A stretch of 39,987 nt of DNA from JBCCGI01 sp039029355 (GCA_039029355.1 JBCCGI010000075.1:1-39987), one strand, 5' to 3'; positions 18,214-25,815 are shown, numbered from the stretch's first letter. The notes: generated by a model not told the origin, from the letters alone. Program-made: numbers and translations.

Positions 18214-19254
18214 TCAGGCCGCGGCTTCGTCGAGCTCCTGGCGAAGCGGGAGGCGCACGACGAAGGTCGTTCCCTTCCCCAGCTCGGACTCGAACTCGAG
18301 CGCGCCCCGGTGCTTCTTGACGACGACCGCGTGGGCGATGGACAGGCCCTGCCCGGTCCCCCTGCCCACTCCCTTGGTGGTGAAGAAGGGGTCGAAGATC
18401 CGGTGCCGCGCATCCTCGGGAATGCCGGCTCCGGTATCGGCGATGCGGATCTCGGCGTCCTCGCCGAGCCGGCGGGTGCTGATCCGGATCTTACCCTTGC
18501 CGTCCGCGCCGTCGCCCACCACGTCGGCGATGGCGTGCGAGGCGTTGACGATCATGTTGAGGACCACCTGGTTCACCTCGCCGGCCATGCACGGCACGGA
18601 GGGGAGGTCCTCGTCGAAGTCGGTCTCCACCTCGGCGACGTACTTCCACTCGTTCGTCGCCACGGTGATGGTGCTCTCGATGGCCTGGTTCAGGTCGACG
18701 TGGGACATGTCCTCGACGCCGGGGTGGGAGAACTCCTTCATCGACAGGACGATCTTGCGGACGCGCTCGATGCCCCCCAGCGACTGCTCGATGGCGACCG
18801 GGACCTGCTCCACGAGATACTCGATGTCGGCCTCGGCGAACGCGGCGTCCAGCTTCCCCGCGAGCGCCTCGCATCCGGACCCGTCCAGCACCTGACGGCA
18901 CAGCTCGCGGGCCTGCTCCAGCAGCGGGAGCAGGTCCTCGAAGCTCTCCTGGAGGAAGCGCGTGTTGTCGCCGACGTACTGCGTCGGCGTGTTGATCTCG
19001 TGCGCGATGCCGGCCGCCAGCTGGCCGATCGACTCCAGCTTCTGGGCGCGGGCCAGCTCCGTCTGGAGGGTCGTTCGCTCCTGCTCGACCAGGCTGCGCT
19101 CCTCGGCTTCGCGCTTCAGTCGCTGCTCGGTTGCCACCAGCGAGTTGATGGTCACCGAGTTCTCCCAGAGGACGCTCTCGAGCTGGGCCTGGAGCCGGTC
19201 GGCGCGCGCGGCCGCGCTCTCCTCCACGTGCGTCTCGTCCCTTTGGAGGCTCAT
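18214..19254 (-). CDS. Soluble HisKA-type sensor histidine kinase without a sensor domain
   Basis: About 346 residues from ATG 19254, which overlaps the upstream diiron-protein stop as ATGA with a GGAGG-like sequence just ahead. Residues 1-75 are a Glu/Gln/Leu/Arg-rich coiled coil; no transmembrane helix, PAS or GAF domain is present. The H-box is LAAGIAHEINTPTQYVGDN with phospho-acceptor His85. The ATPase domain shows the N-box VNQVVLNMIVNASHAI, DTGAGIPEDARHRIFDPFFT (G1/F) and GRGTGQGLSIAHAVV (G2). The insert between dimerisation and ATPase domains is long, as in kinases with the HEINTP variant. No response regulator is encoded in the window. Because it is translationally coupled to the AurF-like protein, that protein may be its input module (inference). 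Confidence 0.9.
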   Translation of the reverse strand: MSLQRDETHVEESAAARADRLQAQLESVLWENSVTINSLVATEQRLKREAEERSLVEQERTTLQTELARAQKLESIGQLAAGIAHEINTPTQYVGDNTRFLQESFEDLLPLLEQARELCRQVLDGSGCEALAGKLDAAFAEADIEYLVEQVPVAIEQSLGGIERVRKIVLSMKEFSHPGVEDMSHVDLNQAIESTITVATNEWKYVAEVETDFDEDLPSVPCMAGEVNQVVLNMIVNASHAIADVVGDGADGKGKIRISTRRLGEDAEIRIADTGAGIPEDARHRIFDPFFTTKGVGRGTGQGLSIAHAVVVKKHRGALEFESELGKGTTFVVRLPLRQELDEAAA

Positions 19255-20171
19255 GCGGCGGCTCCGCGCCACGCCTCTAGGCGGAGCATCCCCGCGGGTA
19301 CGACCTCCTCGACGAGTGCGCGGAACTGGTCGCCCTGCAGGCCCATGTCGATGAAGGTCTCGATGTACGCCCGCTCCTGGATGGAGCGCACCTGTTCGCG
19401 CTCCTGGCCGTCGAGCTCGCGCCCGATCGCCGCCTCCAGGCTGCAGACGTCGAGCCCAGCCTGTTCGACCAGCAGGCCGCGCAGCGCCCCGAGCAGCTCG
19501 GTCAGCTCGGTCAGGGCGTGCTCGCGCTCGTCCGCGCTGGCGCGCTCCGTCGCCGCGAGGGTCTCGAGCGTGTCCAGGCGCGCGTGCTGCGCCTCCTCGA
19601 CCCAGTGCAGGCGGAACAGCTGCTTGAAGGCGGGGTCGAGGTCGTCGCCGGCGCGCTCGCGCTCGAAGAACCGCAGGTAGTGGGCCTGGGTCAGCCACTC
19701 GAGCATCGACGTCAGCAGGAGCACGCTGAGCCGGGAGTGGGCCAGGATGGTCTGCCCCACGGTGTCCGAGCCATCGATCACGCCGCAGGGCGACTCGAAG
19801 CCGGCCTCGAACTCGCGCTCGAACAGCTCGAAGAGCTGCTGGTGCTTGCGCTCCTCGTCGGCGAAGAGCACGAACGCCTCCCGAGCCGTCTCGCGGGACT
19901 CGTGCTCGTGCTCTGCGATCAGCTGTTGGGCGAGCGCGATGATGTACTCCTCGACAAAGCGAAAGATGTGAGCGTACGTGTAGCCGCGGATCTGGTTGAG
20001 GCGCAGCGCCTCGGCCTCGGACAGGCACCCGATCGCACGCACCTGCGCGAGGTTCTCGGGTAGGAACTCCTTCGAGAAGTCCGGCTGGAGGCCGGCGAAG
20101 TCCTCGAGACTCCAGCTCGCCGCCCGCGACCGGGCGATGCAGCTGGCGTAGGTATAGGGGTGGTCGCGCAT
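19251..20171 (-). CDS. AurF-like (ferritin-fold) diiron protein
   Basis: About 306 residues from ATG 20171, largely helical and without a signal peptide. A carboxylate-bridged diiron site can be read: Glu74/75 in RFVEEYIIA, Glu107 and His110 in DEERKH, Glu158 in SMLEWLTQAHY, and His189, Glu193 and His196 in LHWVEEAQHARLD. The E / E-x2-H / E / H-x3-E-x2-H set equals the seven-ligand pattern known for the N-oxygenase AurF, including its extra histidine. AurF-type enzymes oxidise aryl amines; other relatives hydroxylate amino or acyl substrates. No biosynthetic cluster is nearby, and the stop overlaps the histidine kinase start by 4 bases, so an oxygen-, NO- or redox-sensing role is as plausible as catalysis. 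It is probably first in its transcript, after a 198-base gap. Confidence 0.75.
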   Translation of the reverse strand: MRDHPYTYASCIARSRAASWSLEDFAGLQPDFSKEFLPENLAQVRAIGCLSEAEALRLNQIRGYTYAHIFRFVEEYIIALAQQLIAEHEHESRETAREAFVLFADEERKHQQLFELFEREFEAGFESPCGVIDGSDTVGQTILAHSRLSVLLLTSMLEWLTQAHYLRFFERERAGDDLDPAFKQLFRLHWVEEAQHARLDTLETLAATERASADEREHALTELTELLGALRGLLVEQAGLDVCSLEAAIGRELDGQEREQVRSIQERAYIETFIDMGLQGDQFRALVEEVVPAGMLRLEAWRGAAA

Positions 20172-20202
20172 GAACTGCAGGAGAGTTCGGGCCCATCGGG
20201 TC

Positions 20203-20230
20203 GGGATCTCGGATCGCTATCGGAGATCCC
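20203..20230. promoter_or_regulatory. Inverted repeat upstream of the diiron-protein/kinase operon
   Basis: GGGATCTC (20203-20210) and GAGATCCC (20223-20230) form a perfect 8-bp inverted repeat. An inner GAT/ATC pairing around CGCT could extend the hairpin. It lies 31 bases before the diiron-protein start, inside the 20172-20369 gap, which holds no gene. It could be an operator, a leader hairpin, or the terminator of the upstream dapD gene. Confidence 0.4.
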
Positions 20231-20369
20231 GGCGCCGGCTCTTGGGCTCCACGCACCGGCACGCGTGAAGGCGATCCCCGGGGAGGGAATCGCGGGCACG
20301 CGACGCGGGGATCCCCAGAGAAAACAACGACGCGGTCGGTGCCGCGCGGGTCGGGACCGAGCGCCGGAG

Positions 20370-21143
20370 CTAGAGGCGCAGGGCGTCCTCGAGCGCGGTG
20401 GCCTGGTCGGTCCCCTCGTCGCGCACCTTGACGATCACCGCGCACTGGAGGCTCAGCCCGCGCTCAGCGGCCCACGCGCCGCCGGCGGGACGCGCGCCGG
20501 GCACCACGACGGCGCCGGGGGGAATCGTCAGCGGCTCGTCGGGCGTGCCGCGCAGCTCTCGCTCCGCGACCAGGTCGTACACCGGCGTCGATCCGGTCAG
20601 GACCACGCCGGTCGCCAGGACCGCTCCGCGGCCGATCCGCACGCCCTCGAACAGCCCGCACTGGGCGCCGATGAGCGCGTCGTCCTCGACGATCACCGGT
20701 CGCGAGCCGACCGGCTCGAGCACGCCGCCGATCTGTGCCCCCGCGGACAGGTGGACGCGCTCGCCGATCTGCGCGCACGAGCCGACGAGCGCGTGGCTGT
20801 CGACCATCGTCCCGGCGCCGACCCACGCGCCGATGTTGACGTACATCGGCGGCATCAGCACGCAGCCGGGCGCCACGTAGGCCCCGCGTCGCACGGCCGA
20901 GCCGCCGGGCACGAGGCGCACGCCGCCCGCGGCGTCGAAGCGGCGGGTGGTCAGCGGCTCGCGGTCGACGAAGCCGCCCTCGAAGTCGACGTTGTCCGAG
21001 GAGCGAAAGAGCGCGAGGATGCCCTCCTTGACCCAGGCGTGGACGCGCCACGCGCCGTCGGGCCCGGGCTCGGCGACGCGCACCTCGCCGGACTCGAGCG
21101 CCTCCAGGAGCGCGCGGCCGGACGGATGATCGGGGGCGCTCAT
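20370..21143 (-). CDS. dapD: Tetrahydrodipicolinate N-succinyltransferase
   Basis: About 257 residues from ATG 21143, overlapping the M20 peptidase stop as ATGA. It succinylates tetrahydrodipicolinate in the diaminopimelate/lysine pathway. The N-terminal helical domain contains LLEALESGEVRVAEPG (compare E. coli LLDSGALRVAE). The left-handed beta-helix of hexapeptide repeats includes VLMPPMYVNIGAWVGAGTMV, SHALVGSCAQIGERVHLSAG and IGGVLEPVGSRPVIVEDDAL. The C-terminal part LSLQCAVIVKV matches the family's 'YSLYCAVIVK'. Length is close to the E. coli enzyme (274). The gene is last in a cupredoxin 2 - M20 peptidase - dapD row. Confidence 0.92.
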   Translation of the reverse strand: MSAPDHPSGRALLEALESGEVRVAEPGPDGAWRVHAWVKEGILALFRSSDNVDFEGGFVDREPLTTRRFDAAGGVRLVPGGSAVRRGAYVAPGCVLMPPMYVNIGAWVGAGTMVDSHALVGSCAQIGERVHLSAGAQIGGVLEPVGSRPVIVEDDALIGAQCGLFEGVRIGRGAVLATGVVLTGSTPVYDLVAERELRGTPDEPLTIPPGAVVVPGARPAGGAWAAERGLSLQCAVIVKVRDEGTDQATALEDALRL

Positions 21144-22144
21144 TCCGACCCCAACAGCCCGGCGGCCGTGCGCGCGTAGTCGTCGACGGCGCGCTCGAAG
21201 GACTCCAGCGTGAGCTTCTCGTCCGCGGTGTGCGCGTCGAGGATGCTGCCCGGCCCGTAGAGGAGCGGCGTGCCCCACGCGGAGAGGTGCGGCGCGTCGG
21301 TCCCGAACGCGACCGCGATCGACTCCTGGTCCTCGGGGACGAGGAACTCGACCGGGCCGTAGTTCTTGCCGAGCTCGAGCTCGACATGCTCGGTGAGGTG
21401 CGTCCGCAGCTTCTCGGTGACCGCGACCGGGTCCTGCACGATGCGCAGCAGGAGCTCGGCCTGGGCCTCGGGCGCGACCACGTTGGCCGCCAGCCCCCCG
21501 CCGATCTCCCCCACGTTGACCGTGCCGCTGCCGAAGCGCGCGTGCTCGCCCCAGTCGTCGCCGAGGATGCCCTGCAGCACCGTGACCAGCTCGTGGATGG
21601 CCGAGGGGCCGACGTCCTGGGAGCTGTGCCCCGCGACGCCGTGCGCGCGCAGGTTGCACTTGTAGACGCCCTTGTGGCCACGGACGAACGAGTTGTCGGT
21701 GGGCTCGCCCACGATCGTGAAGCGCGGGCTCCAGGGGTCGGCGAGCTGCTCGTTGGCGAAGACGGCGCCGGCGCCGTCGGTCTCCTCCCCCACCGTCAGC
21801 AGGAACCCGATGCGGTCCTCGCCCTCGGCCAGGAGCCGCCGCGCGGCGAGCAGCATCGCGAGCGCGGGCCCCTTGGCGTCGCAGGCTCCGCGCCCGAAGA
21901 CGACGTTGCCCTTGCGCTCGGAGCCGAACCACGGCGGGACCGTGTCGAGGTGCGTGCAGAACACGACCTCGGGGTTGGCCGCGCGGGCCAGCACGTTGAA
22001 GCGGCCGGGGCTCAGCTCTTGGCGCTCGACGCCGAGCCCCTCGGCCGCGAGCGCGCGGCCGAGGGCGTCGCCGTAGTCGCCTTCGCCTCCCGTCACGGAA
22101 TCGATCTCGATCCAGTCCTGCAGGGTGGCGAAGGCATCGGTCAT
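21140..22144 (-). CDS. M20-family peptidase, DapE/ArgE-like (probable succinyl-diaminopimelate desuccinylase)
   Basis: About 334 residues from ATG 22144, with GAGG about 9 bases ahead. M20 dizinc residues are visible: His65 and Asp67 in THLDTVPP, Asp89 in GACDAKGP, Glu120/Glu121 in TVGEETDG, Glu147 in VGEPTD, and His in ILDAHTADEKL. The lid domain carries RAHGVAGHSSQDVGPSAIHE with its substrate-binding His. Family members remove acyl groups from amino acids (DapE, ArgE, carboxypeptidase G2). Overlap with dapD makes desuccinylation of N-succinyl-diaminopimelate the best guess. The sequence alone does not separate DapE from ArgE. It is somewhat shorter than E. coli DapE (375). Confidence 0.85.
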   Translation of the reverse strand: MTDAFATLQDWIEIDSVTGGEGDYGDALGRALAAEGLGVERQELSPGRFNVLARAANPEVVFCTHLDTVPPWFGSERKGNVVFGRGACDAKGPALAMLLAARRLLAEGEDRIGFLLTVGEETDGAGAVFANEQLADPWSPRFTIVGEPTDNSFVRGHKGVYKCNLRAHGVAGHSSQDVGPSAIHELVTVLQGILGDDWGEHARFGSGTVNVGEIGGGLAANVVAPEAQAELLLRIVQDPVAVTEKLRTHLTEHVELELGKNYGPVEFLVPEDQESIAVAFGTDAPHLSAWGTPLLYGPGSILDAHTADEKLTLESFERAVDDYARTAAGLLGSE

Positions 22145-22155
22145 GGTGTCGTTCC

Positions 22156-22971
22156 TCAGCTACCGATCGTGACCCTGAGGCCGTCGGTAGCGCCGAAGGT
22201 GTTGACGAAGCTCGAGTCGACGATCAGCCCCTGGAAATGCAGCTCGACGCCCGCCAGCGGCGGGGTCGGGGGCACCGGGATCGGGAAGGCGGCGGGCTGC
22301 CCCGTGCCGGTCCAGATCACCGGGCCGAGGCTGAGCACCGGGTCGGGGGCGGTGAGCCCGATCAGGAGCTCGCCCGTCGCGACCGCGGGGTCCATGTGGA
22401 AGCCGGCCAACGGGAGGCCGCACGGGAAGCCCGGCGCCGGGTTCAGCGAGGCCGCCAGGAAGGCCAGGCTGCCGATCGGCTGGCCGCCGGGCACCGGGTT
22501 GTCGACGCCCAGGGTCCAGGTCTGACCGAGCACCGGCTGCCCGCTGAGCTCCACCAGGCTGCCCACCGGGTTCGCGCAGCCGTAGGCCGTCACCACCGGC
22601 TGCACGGTGTTGTTGACCGTGACCGTGCCGATCATTCCGAAGGAGACGTGGATCGAGCAGAAGTAGTCGTAGACGTTGTTCGGCACCGGGTTCGCGGCGA
22701 GGAACGCGGAGTCGAAGGTGACCTCGAACACGCTCGGCGCCACCACCGGGTTGCCCGAGTCGAAGATCCCGTCGACGATCCCGCCGACACCGCTCTTGAC
22801 GTCGTGCAGGCCGGGGCCGGCCCAGGTCCAGCGCACCGTGTCGCCCACGTCGATCGTGACGTTGGCGGGGAGGAAGTCGAACTGCGGTCCCACGCTGACG
22901 TCGTGGGTGGTCTGAGCGGAAGCGAGGCCGGCGCACAGGAGCGCGGCGGCGAGGGAGAAGCTGGCTTTCAT
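22156..22971 (-). CDS. Secreted plastocyanin-like cupredoxin with Met axial ligand (cupredoxin 2)
   Basis: About 271 residues from ATG 22971; AAGGA lies 4 bases ahead, and the upstream extension of the frame is not needed. The signal peptide MKASFSLAAALLCAGLASA ends at AQ. The copper site is complete: His56 in GLHDVKSG, Cys105 and His108 in YFCSIHVSFGMIG, and Met113. The second domain begins TAYGCANPVGSLVELSGQP and ends TDGLRVTIGS, clearly homologous to that of cupredoxin 1. Role is probably extracytoplasmic electron transfer. It is followed after 11 bases by the M20/dapD genes and may share their transcript, although no functional link is obvious. A sigma-70-type promoter lies upstream. Confidence 0.9.
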   Translation of the reverse strand: MKASFSLAAALLCAGLASAQTTHDVSVGPQFDFLPANVTIDVGDTVRWTWAGPGLHDVKSGVGGIVDGIFDSGNPVVAPSVFEVTFDSAFLAANPVPNNVYDYFCSIHVSFGMIGTVTVNNTVQPVVTAYGCANPVGSLVELSGQPVLGQTWTLGVDNPVPGGQPIGSLAFLAASLNPAPGFPCGLPLAGFHMDPAVATGELLIGLTAPDPVLSLGPVIWTGTGQPAAFPIPVPPTPPLAGVELHFQGLIVDSSFVNTFGATDGLRVTIGS

Positions 22972-23019
22972 CGAGTCCTTGAGAGAATCCGGTTGAGGGG
23001 AGAGCTGGCCGGCCACGGC

Positions 23020-23048
23020 AAGCTAGCGAAGCCGTCCGAGGCGGTCAA
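23020..23048 (-). promoter_or_regulatory. Sigma-70-type promoter for cupredoxin 2 (-dapE-like-dapD)
   Basis: On the minus strand TTGACC (23048-23043) is followed after exactly 17 bases by TAGCTT (23025-23020). Transcription would begin about 40 bases before the cupredoxin 2 start. The site lies just downstream of the SGNH hydrolase stop. Confidence 0.6.
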
Positions 23049-23057
23049 AGCGCACGC

Positions 23058-24095
23058 TCAGGGGTTCTGCTCGCGCCAGCTCGGGAACCAGTTCCGCATC
23101 AGCTCGGCCCCGGCGAGGGCCGCCTTGGCGGTGTTGCCCGCGCGCGTGAGGTGCACGAGGTCGAGGAAGACCTCGTCCGGCTTCAGCCCCGGATAGACCG
23201 GAAACTGCTGCGCGGCGTCCACCAGGAGCCAGCCGCGCTCGGCGGCGAGCTGGCGCTGGATCTCGTTGTGCTCGGCGATGCCGTAGTAGAAGACCGCCTG
23301 GGCCTTCGGCGTGGCCGGCGGCTTGGTCGGCATCGTCATCAGGCACATCGTGGCGCCCAGCGTCTCGACGCTCTGGCCGATCGCGATCAGGTTGCGCCGG
23401 TAGGCGTGCGCCGTTTCGGCCGGCAGCTTGCCGTGCTCGCGGAACGGCAGCTCGCCCGGCTGGCGGATGGTCGACATCGAGGCGAGGGTCGGCGCGCGGT
23501 TCTTCACGACGTAGCGCGCGTAGACGTCGCTGAAGCGGATCAGCGTGCGCTCGAACGGCCCGAAGTGGGGCTCGTTCCAGGTGCCGCGCCAGTGGCGGTA
23601 GTCGGGCGTGAAGCCGGGCGAGTTGCGCGGCATCACGTCGTTCACGGCGTGGTGGACGATCACCACGTCCGGGCGGAAGTCCTGCAGCGTGAGGAACCAC
23701 GACACCAGGCTCTCGGCGGTCGTCCAACCGGACACGCCGCAGTTCATCACCTCGAAGTCGAGGCCGGTCTGCACCCTCAGCCCCTCTTCCAGCAGGTGCG
23801 GGTATGAGCCCTCCAGCCCTTCCCCGTTGCCGCCCTCGGTCGTCGACGCGCCGAGGCAGGCGATGCGCGGCGCCCCGGGGTTGCGCGGGCGCTCCCACTC
23901 GGGCCCGCGAAAGCCGAGCGCGTTGGTGATGTCCTCGCGGCCCTCGATCAGTCCGTAGGAGGTGTGCGGGCGGCCCTCGTACACCGCGTGGCCGCTCTCG
24001 ACCAGCCCGCGGAAGTTCCGCAGCTGGACCTTCTCGGCCTTGCTCATCGGCTTCACCCAGCCGTAACCCAGGTCGAGCAGAACCAGCCCCAGCAA
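23058..24095 (-). CDS. SGNH/GDSL-family hydrolase with N-terminal membrane anchor
   Basis: About 345 residues from TTG 24095. The hydrophobic N-terminus continues upstream in frame (RRLLTVGAVALAASLLGLVL) as far as the preceding gene's stop, with only CTG codons (24131, 24128) as starts, so the true start may be a CTG. SGNH blocks are visible: ACLGASTTEGGNGEG (nucleophile Ser), MNCGVSGWTT (Gly), VIVHHAVNDVMPRN (Asn) and FLDLVHLTRAGN (Asp-x-x-His). Such enzymes are esterases, lipases or carbohydrate deacetylases acting outside the cytoplasm; the substrate is not evident. It follows the DUF1028 gene on the same strand with very little spacing. Confidence 0.82.
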   Translation of the reverse strand: MLGLVLLDLGYGWVKPMSKAEKVQLRNFRGLVESGHAVYEGRPHTSYGLIEGREDITNALGFRGPEWERPRNPGAPRIACLGASTTEGGNGEGLEGSYPHLLEEGLRVQTGLDFEVMNCGVSGWTTAESLVSWFLTLQDFRPDVVIVHHAVNDVMPRNSPGFTPDYRHWRGTWNEPHFGPFERTLIRFSDVYARYVVKNRAPTLASMSTIRQPGELPFREHGKLPAETAHAYRRNLIAIGQSVETLGATMCLMTMPTKPPATPKAQAVFYYGIAEHNEIQRQLAAERGWLLVDAAQQFPVYPGLKPDEVFLDLVHLTRAGNTAKAALAGAELMRNWFPSWREQNP

Positions 24096-24157
24096 CGAAG
24101 CGGCGAGCGCGACGGCGCCTACGGTCAGCAGGCGCCGCGCGCGGCTCGGAGGCTTCT

Positions 24158-25687
24158 CTACGGCGCCACCTCGACCGCGACCGCCGACGTCGGGGCGAGC
24201 GGGCCGGCGTAGTCGACCGCGGCCCAGTGGATCGTGGTGCCGATGAACGGCGCGAGCTCGCCCGGAGGCGCGATGAAGCTCGCCTCGGCGCGGCCGCCCG
24301 CGTCGAGCAGGCCCACCGAGCCAGGCAGCGCGGCGGTGCCGGCCTTGACCAGCGTGCTGGTCAGGAACCAGTCCTGGTTGAGCGGCAGGATCGGGCCGCC
24401 GAGGTCGATCCCCGGCACGGTGCCCGAGATGCTGCCGAGCAGGATGTACGGGTGCCCCGCGGCGGCCGCCCCCAGGTTCAACACGAACGGCGCCTCGCCG
24501 CCGGCGGCGGCCGGCAGCGAATCGACGCCCGCGTGCAGGTCGGTCAGCGGGTCGACGGACAGCTCGAGGTACGGGAAGAGGGTCGCGACCTCGGCCCCGT
24601 CGTCGACGCGGATCACGAAGGTGTCGTCACCGGCGGTCGTGCCCGCGGCGAAGGGGATCGTGTACGTCCCGTCGCCGTTGTCGACCACCGCGCCGGGCGT
24701 CGCGTAGGGCGTGCTGCCGTCTTCGGTCTCGACCGTCACCAGCGCGCCGCCCTGGAGGATCGGGTCGCCCTCGACGTCGTACAGCCTCACCACGACCTCG
24801 GTCGACGTGGCGCCATCCGCGACCAGCGCCGTCGCGCCGGGGGTGACCGTCGACAGCAGGTGGTCGGGGTGACCCGCCATGCCCTGGCGCCAGGCGTCGT
24901 AGTCCATCTGGAGCTGGATCACCGGGTCGATGTCGTCGGAGTCGCCGCTGACGGCGAGCTTGACGTAGTACTCCTCCTGCGCGCAGCCCAGCGCCCAGTA
25001 GCAGCCGCCGTCGACGTCGCCCATGCGCGAGGTCACGATGAAGGCCGTGTGCGCCGACTTCTCGAAGTCCGGCGGCGGCGTGCCGCACGAGAACGGGGCG
25101 CCGGTCGTGCACGAGCAGCGGCCATCGCCGCCGAGCACGCGCGCGGCCTCCATGCCGGCCATCACCTTCTGGGTGAGGTCGCCGGGCGCGCCGAGCAGCG
25201 CTCCCTCGGCCGCCGTGACGACGATGTCGCCCGTGATCACGTTGCCCTGGATGGCGTAGCGCAGGTCGCCGACGATGCCGGTGACGCCGTGGTGCTCGAG
25301 GCCGGCGCCGTTGCCGGTGTAGGTCACCGGATCGTTCTCGAAGTCGACGATGCCCCACTGCCGCGCGTGGACCGACGAGCCCTCGTTGAGGAGGGTCGTC
25401 AGGATCTCGTCGGGCGTGTCCCCGGCGATGAAGCCGTCCCAGATCTTGATGCGGTGCACCGCGCCGAAGTCGATCAGCCCCTGGGACACCGCGCCGCCCT
25501 GCCCGACGCGCATGACCGGCAGGTCCTTGATGAGATTGAAGTTCTCGATGCACGTCGCGGCGGCGACGCAGACCTCGCCGGTCTTGGTGTTGACGACGAC
25601 GATCGACCAGGTGGCGCTGGCGGTGGAGCCCGTGAGGGCGGCCGTCGCCGCGAGGGCCAACAGACGGCGGAAGCGGGGGAGTCTCAT
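24158..25687 (-). CDS. Secreted DUF1028 (Ntn-hydrolase-like) protein with Ig-like C-terminal region
   Basis: About 509 residues from ATG 25687; the frame extends upstream, but the signal peptide MRLPRFRRLLALAATAALTG fixes the start. Signal-peptidase cleavage after TASA would leave TWSIVVVNTKTGEVCVAAAT as the mature N-terminus, which is the DUF1028 start ('TFSIVARDPETGE'). DUF1028 is predicted to be an N-terminal-nucleophile hydrolase, so Thr would be the nucleophile. Further family features are GQGGAVSQGLIDFGAVHRI and GIVDFENDPVTYTGNGA. A Cys-rich insertion CSCTTGAPFSCGTPPPDFEK interrupts the domain. From about residue 310 an invasin/filamin-like Ig domain follows (ATALVADGATSTEVVVRLYD, VVDNGDGTYTIPFAAG), then a region of about 110 residues. 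It diverges from the sulfatase-like gene. Confidence 0.83.
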   Translation of the reverse strand: MRLPRFRRLLALAATAALTGSTASATWSIVVVNTKTGEVCVAAATCIENFNLIKDLPVMRVGQGGAVSQGLIDFGAVHRIKIWDGFIAGDTPDEILTTLLNEGSSVHARQWGIVDFENDPVTYTGNGAGLEHHGVTGIVGDLRYAIQGNVITGDIVVTAAEGALLGAPGDLTQKVMAGMEAARVLGGDGRCSCTTGAPFSCGTPPPDFEKSAHTAFIVTSRMGDVDGGCYWALGCAQEEYYVKLAVSGDSDDIDPVIQLQMDYDAWRQGMAGHPDHLLSTVTPGATALVADGATSTEVVVRLYDVEGDPILQGGALVTVETEDGSTPYATPGAVVDNGDGTYTIPFAAGTTAGDDTFVIRVDDGAEVATLFPYLELSVDPLTDLHAGVDSLPAAAGGEAPFVLNLGAAAAGHPYILLGSISGTVPGIDLGGPILPLNQDWFLTSTLVKAGTAALPGSVGLLDAGGRAEASFIAPPGELAPFIGTTIHWAAVDYAGPLAPTSAVAVEVAP

Positions 25688-25786
25688 GATGCGGGGCTTC
25701 GGGACTGGGGACGGTGGTGGCCTGAGCCGGGCCACCGTAAGGCTAGCAGGTCCAGCCGCCTGCGGCAGCAGGAGCCCGCGCGGCGT

Positions 25787-25815
25787 TCGACCGCTCCCAG
25801 CCCTCCTGCTAGGTT
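25787..25815 (+). promoter_or_regulatory. Possible promoter of the sulfatase-like gene in the divergent gap
   Basis: TCGACC (25787-25792) and TAGGTT (25810-25815), preceded by TGC, are spaced by 17 bases, placing the start of transcription about 5 bases before ATG 25827. An inverted 8-mer CTAGCAGG (25743-25750) / CCTGCTAG (25805-25812) sits in the same gap and may mark the -10 regions of both divergent genes. Confidence 0.35.
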
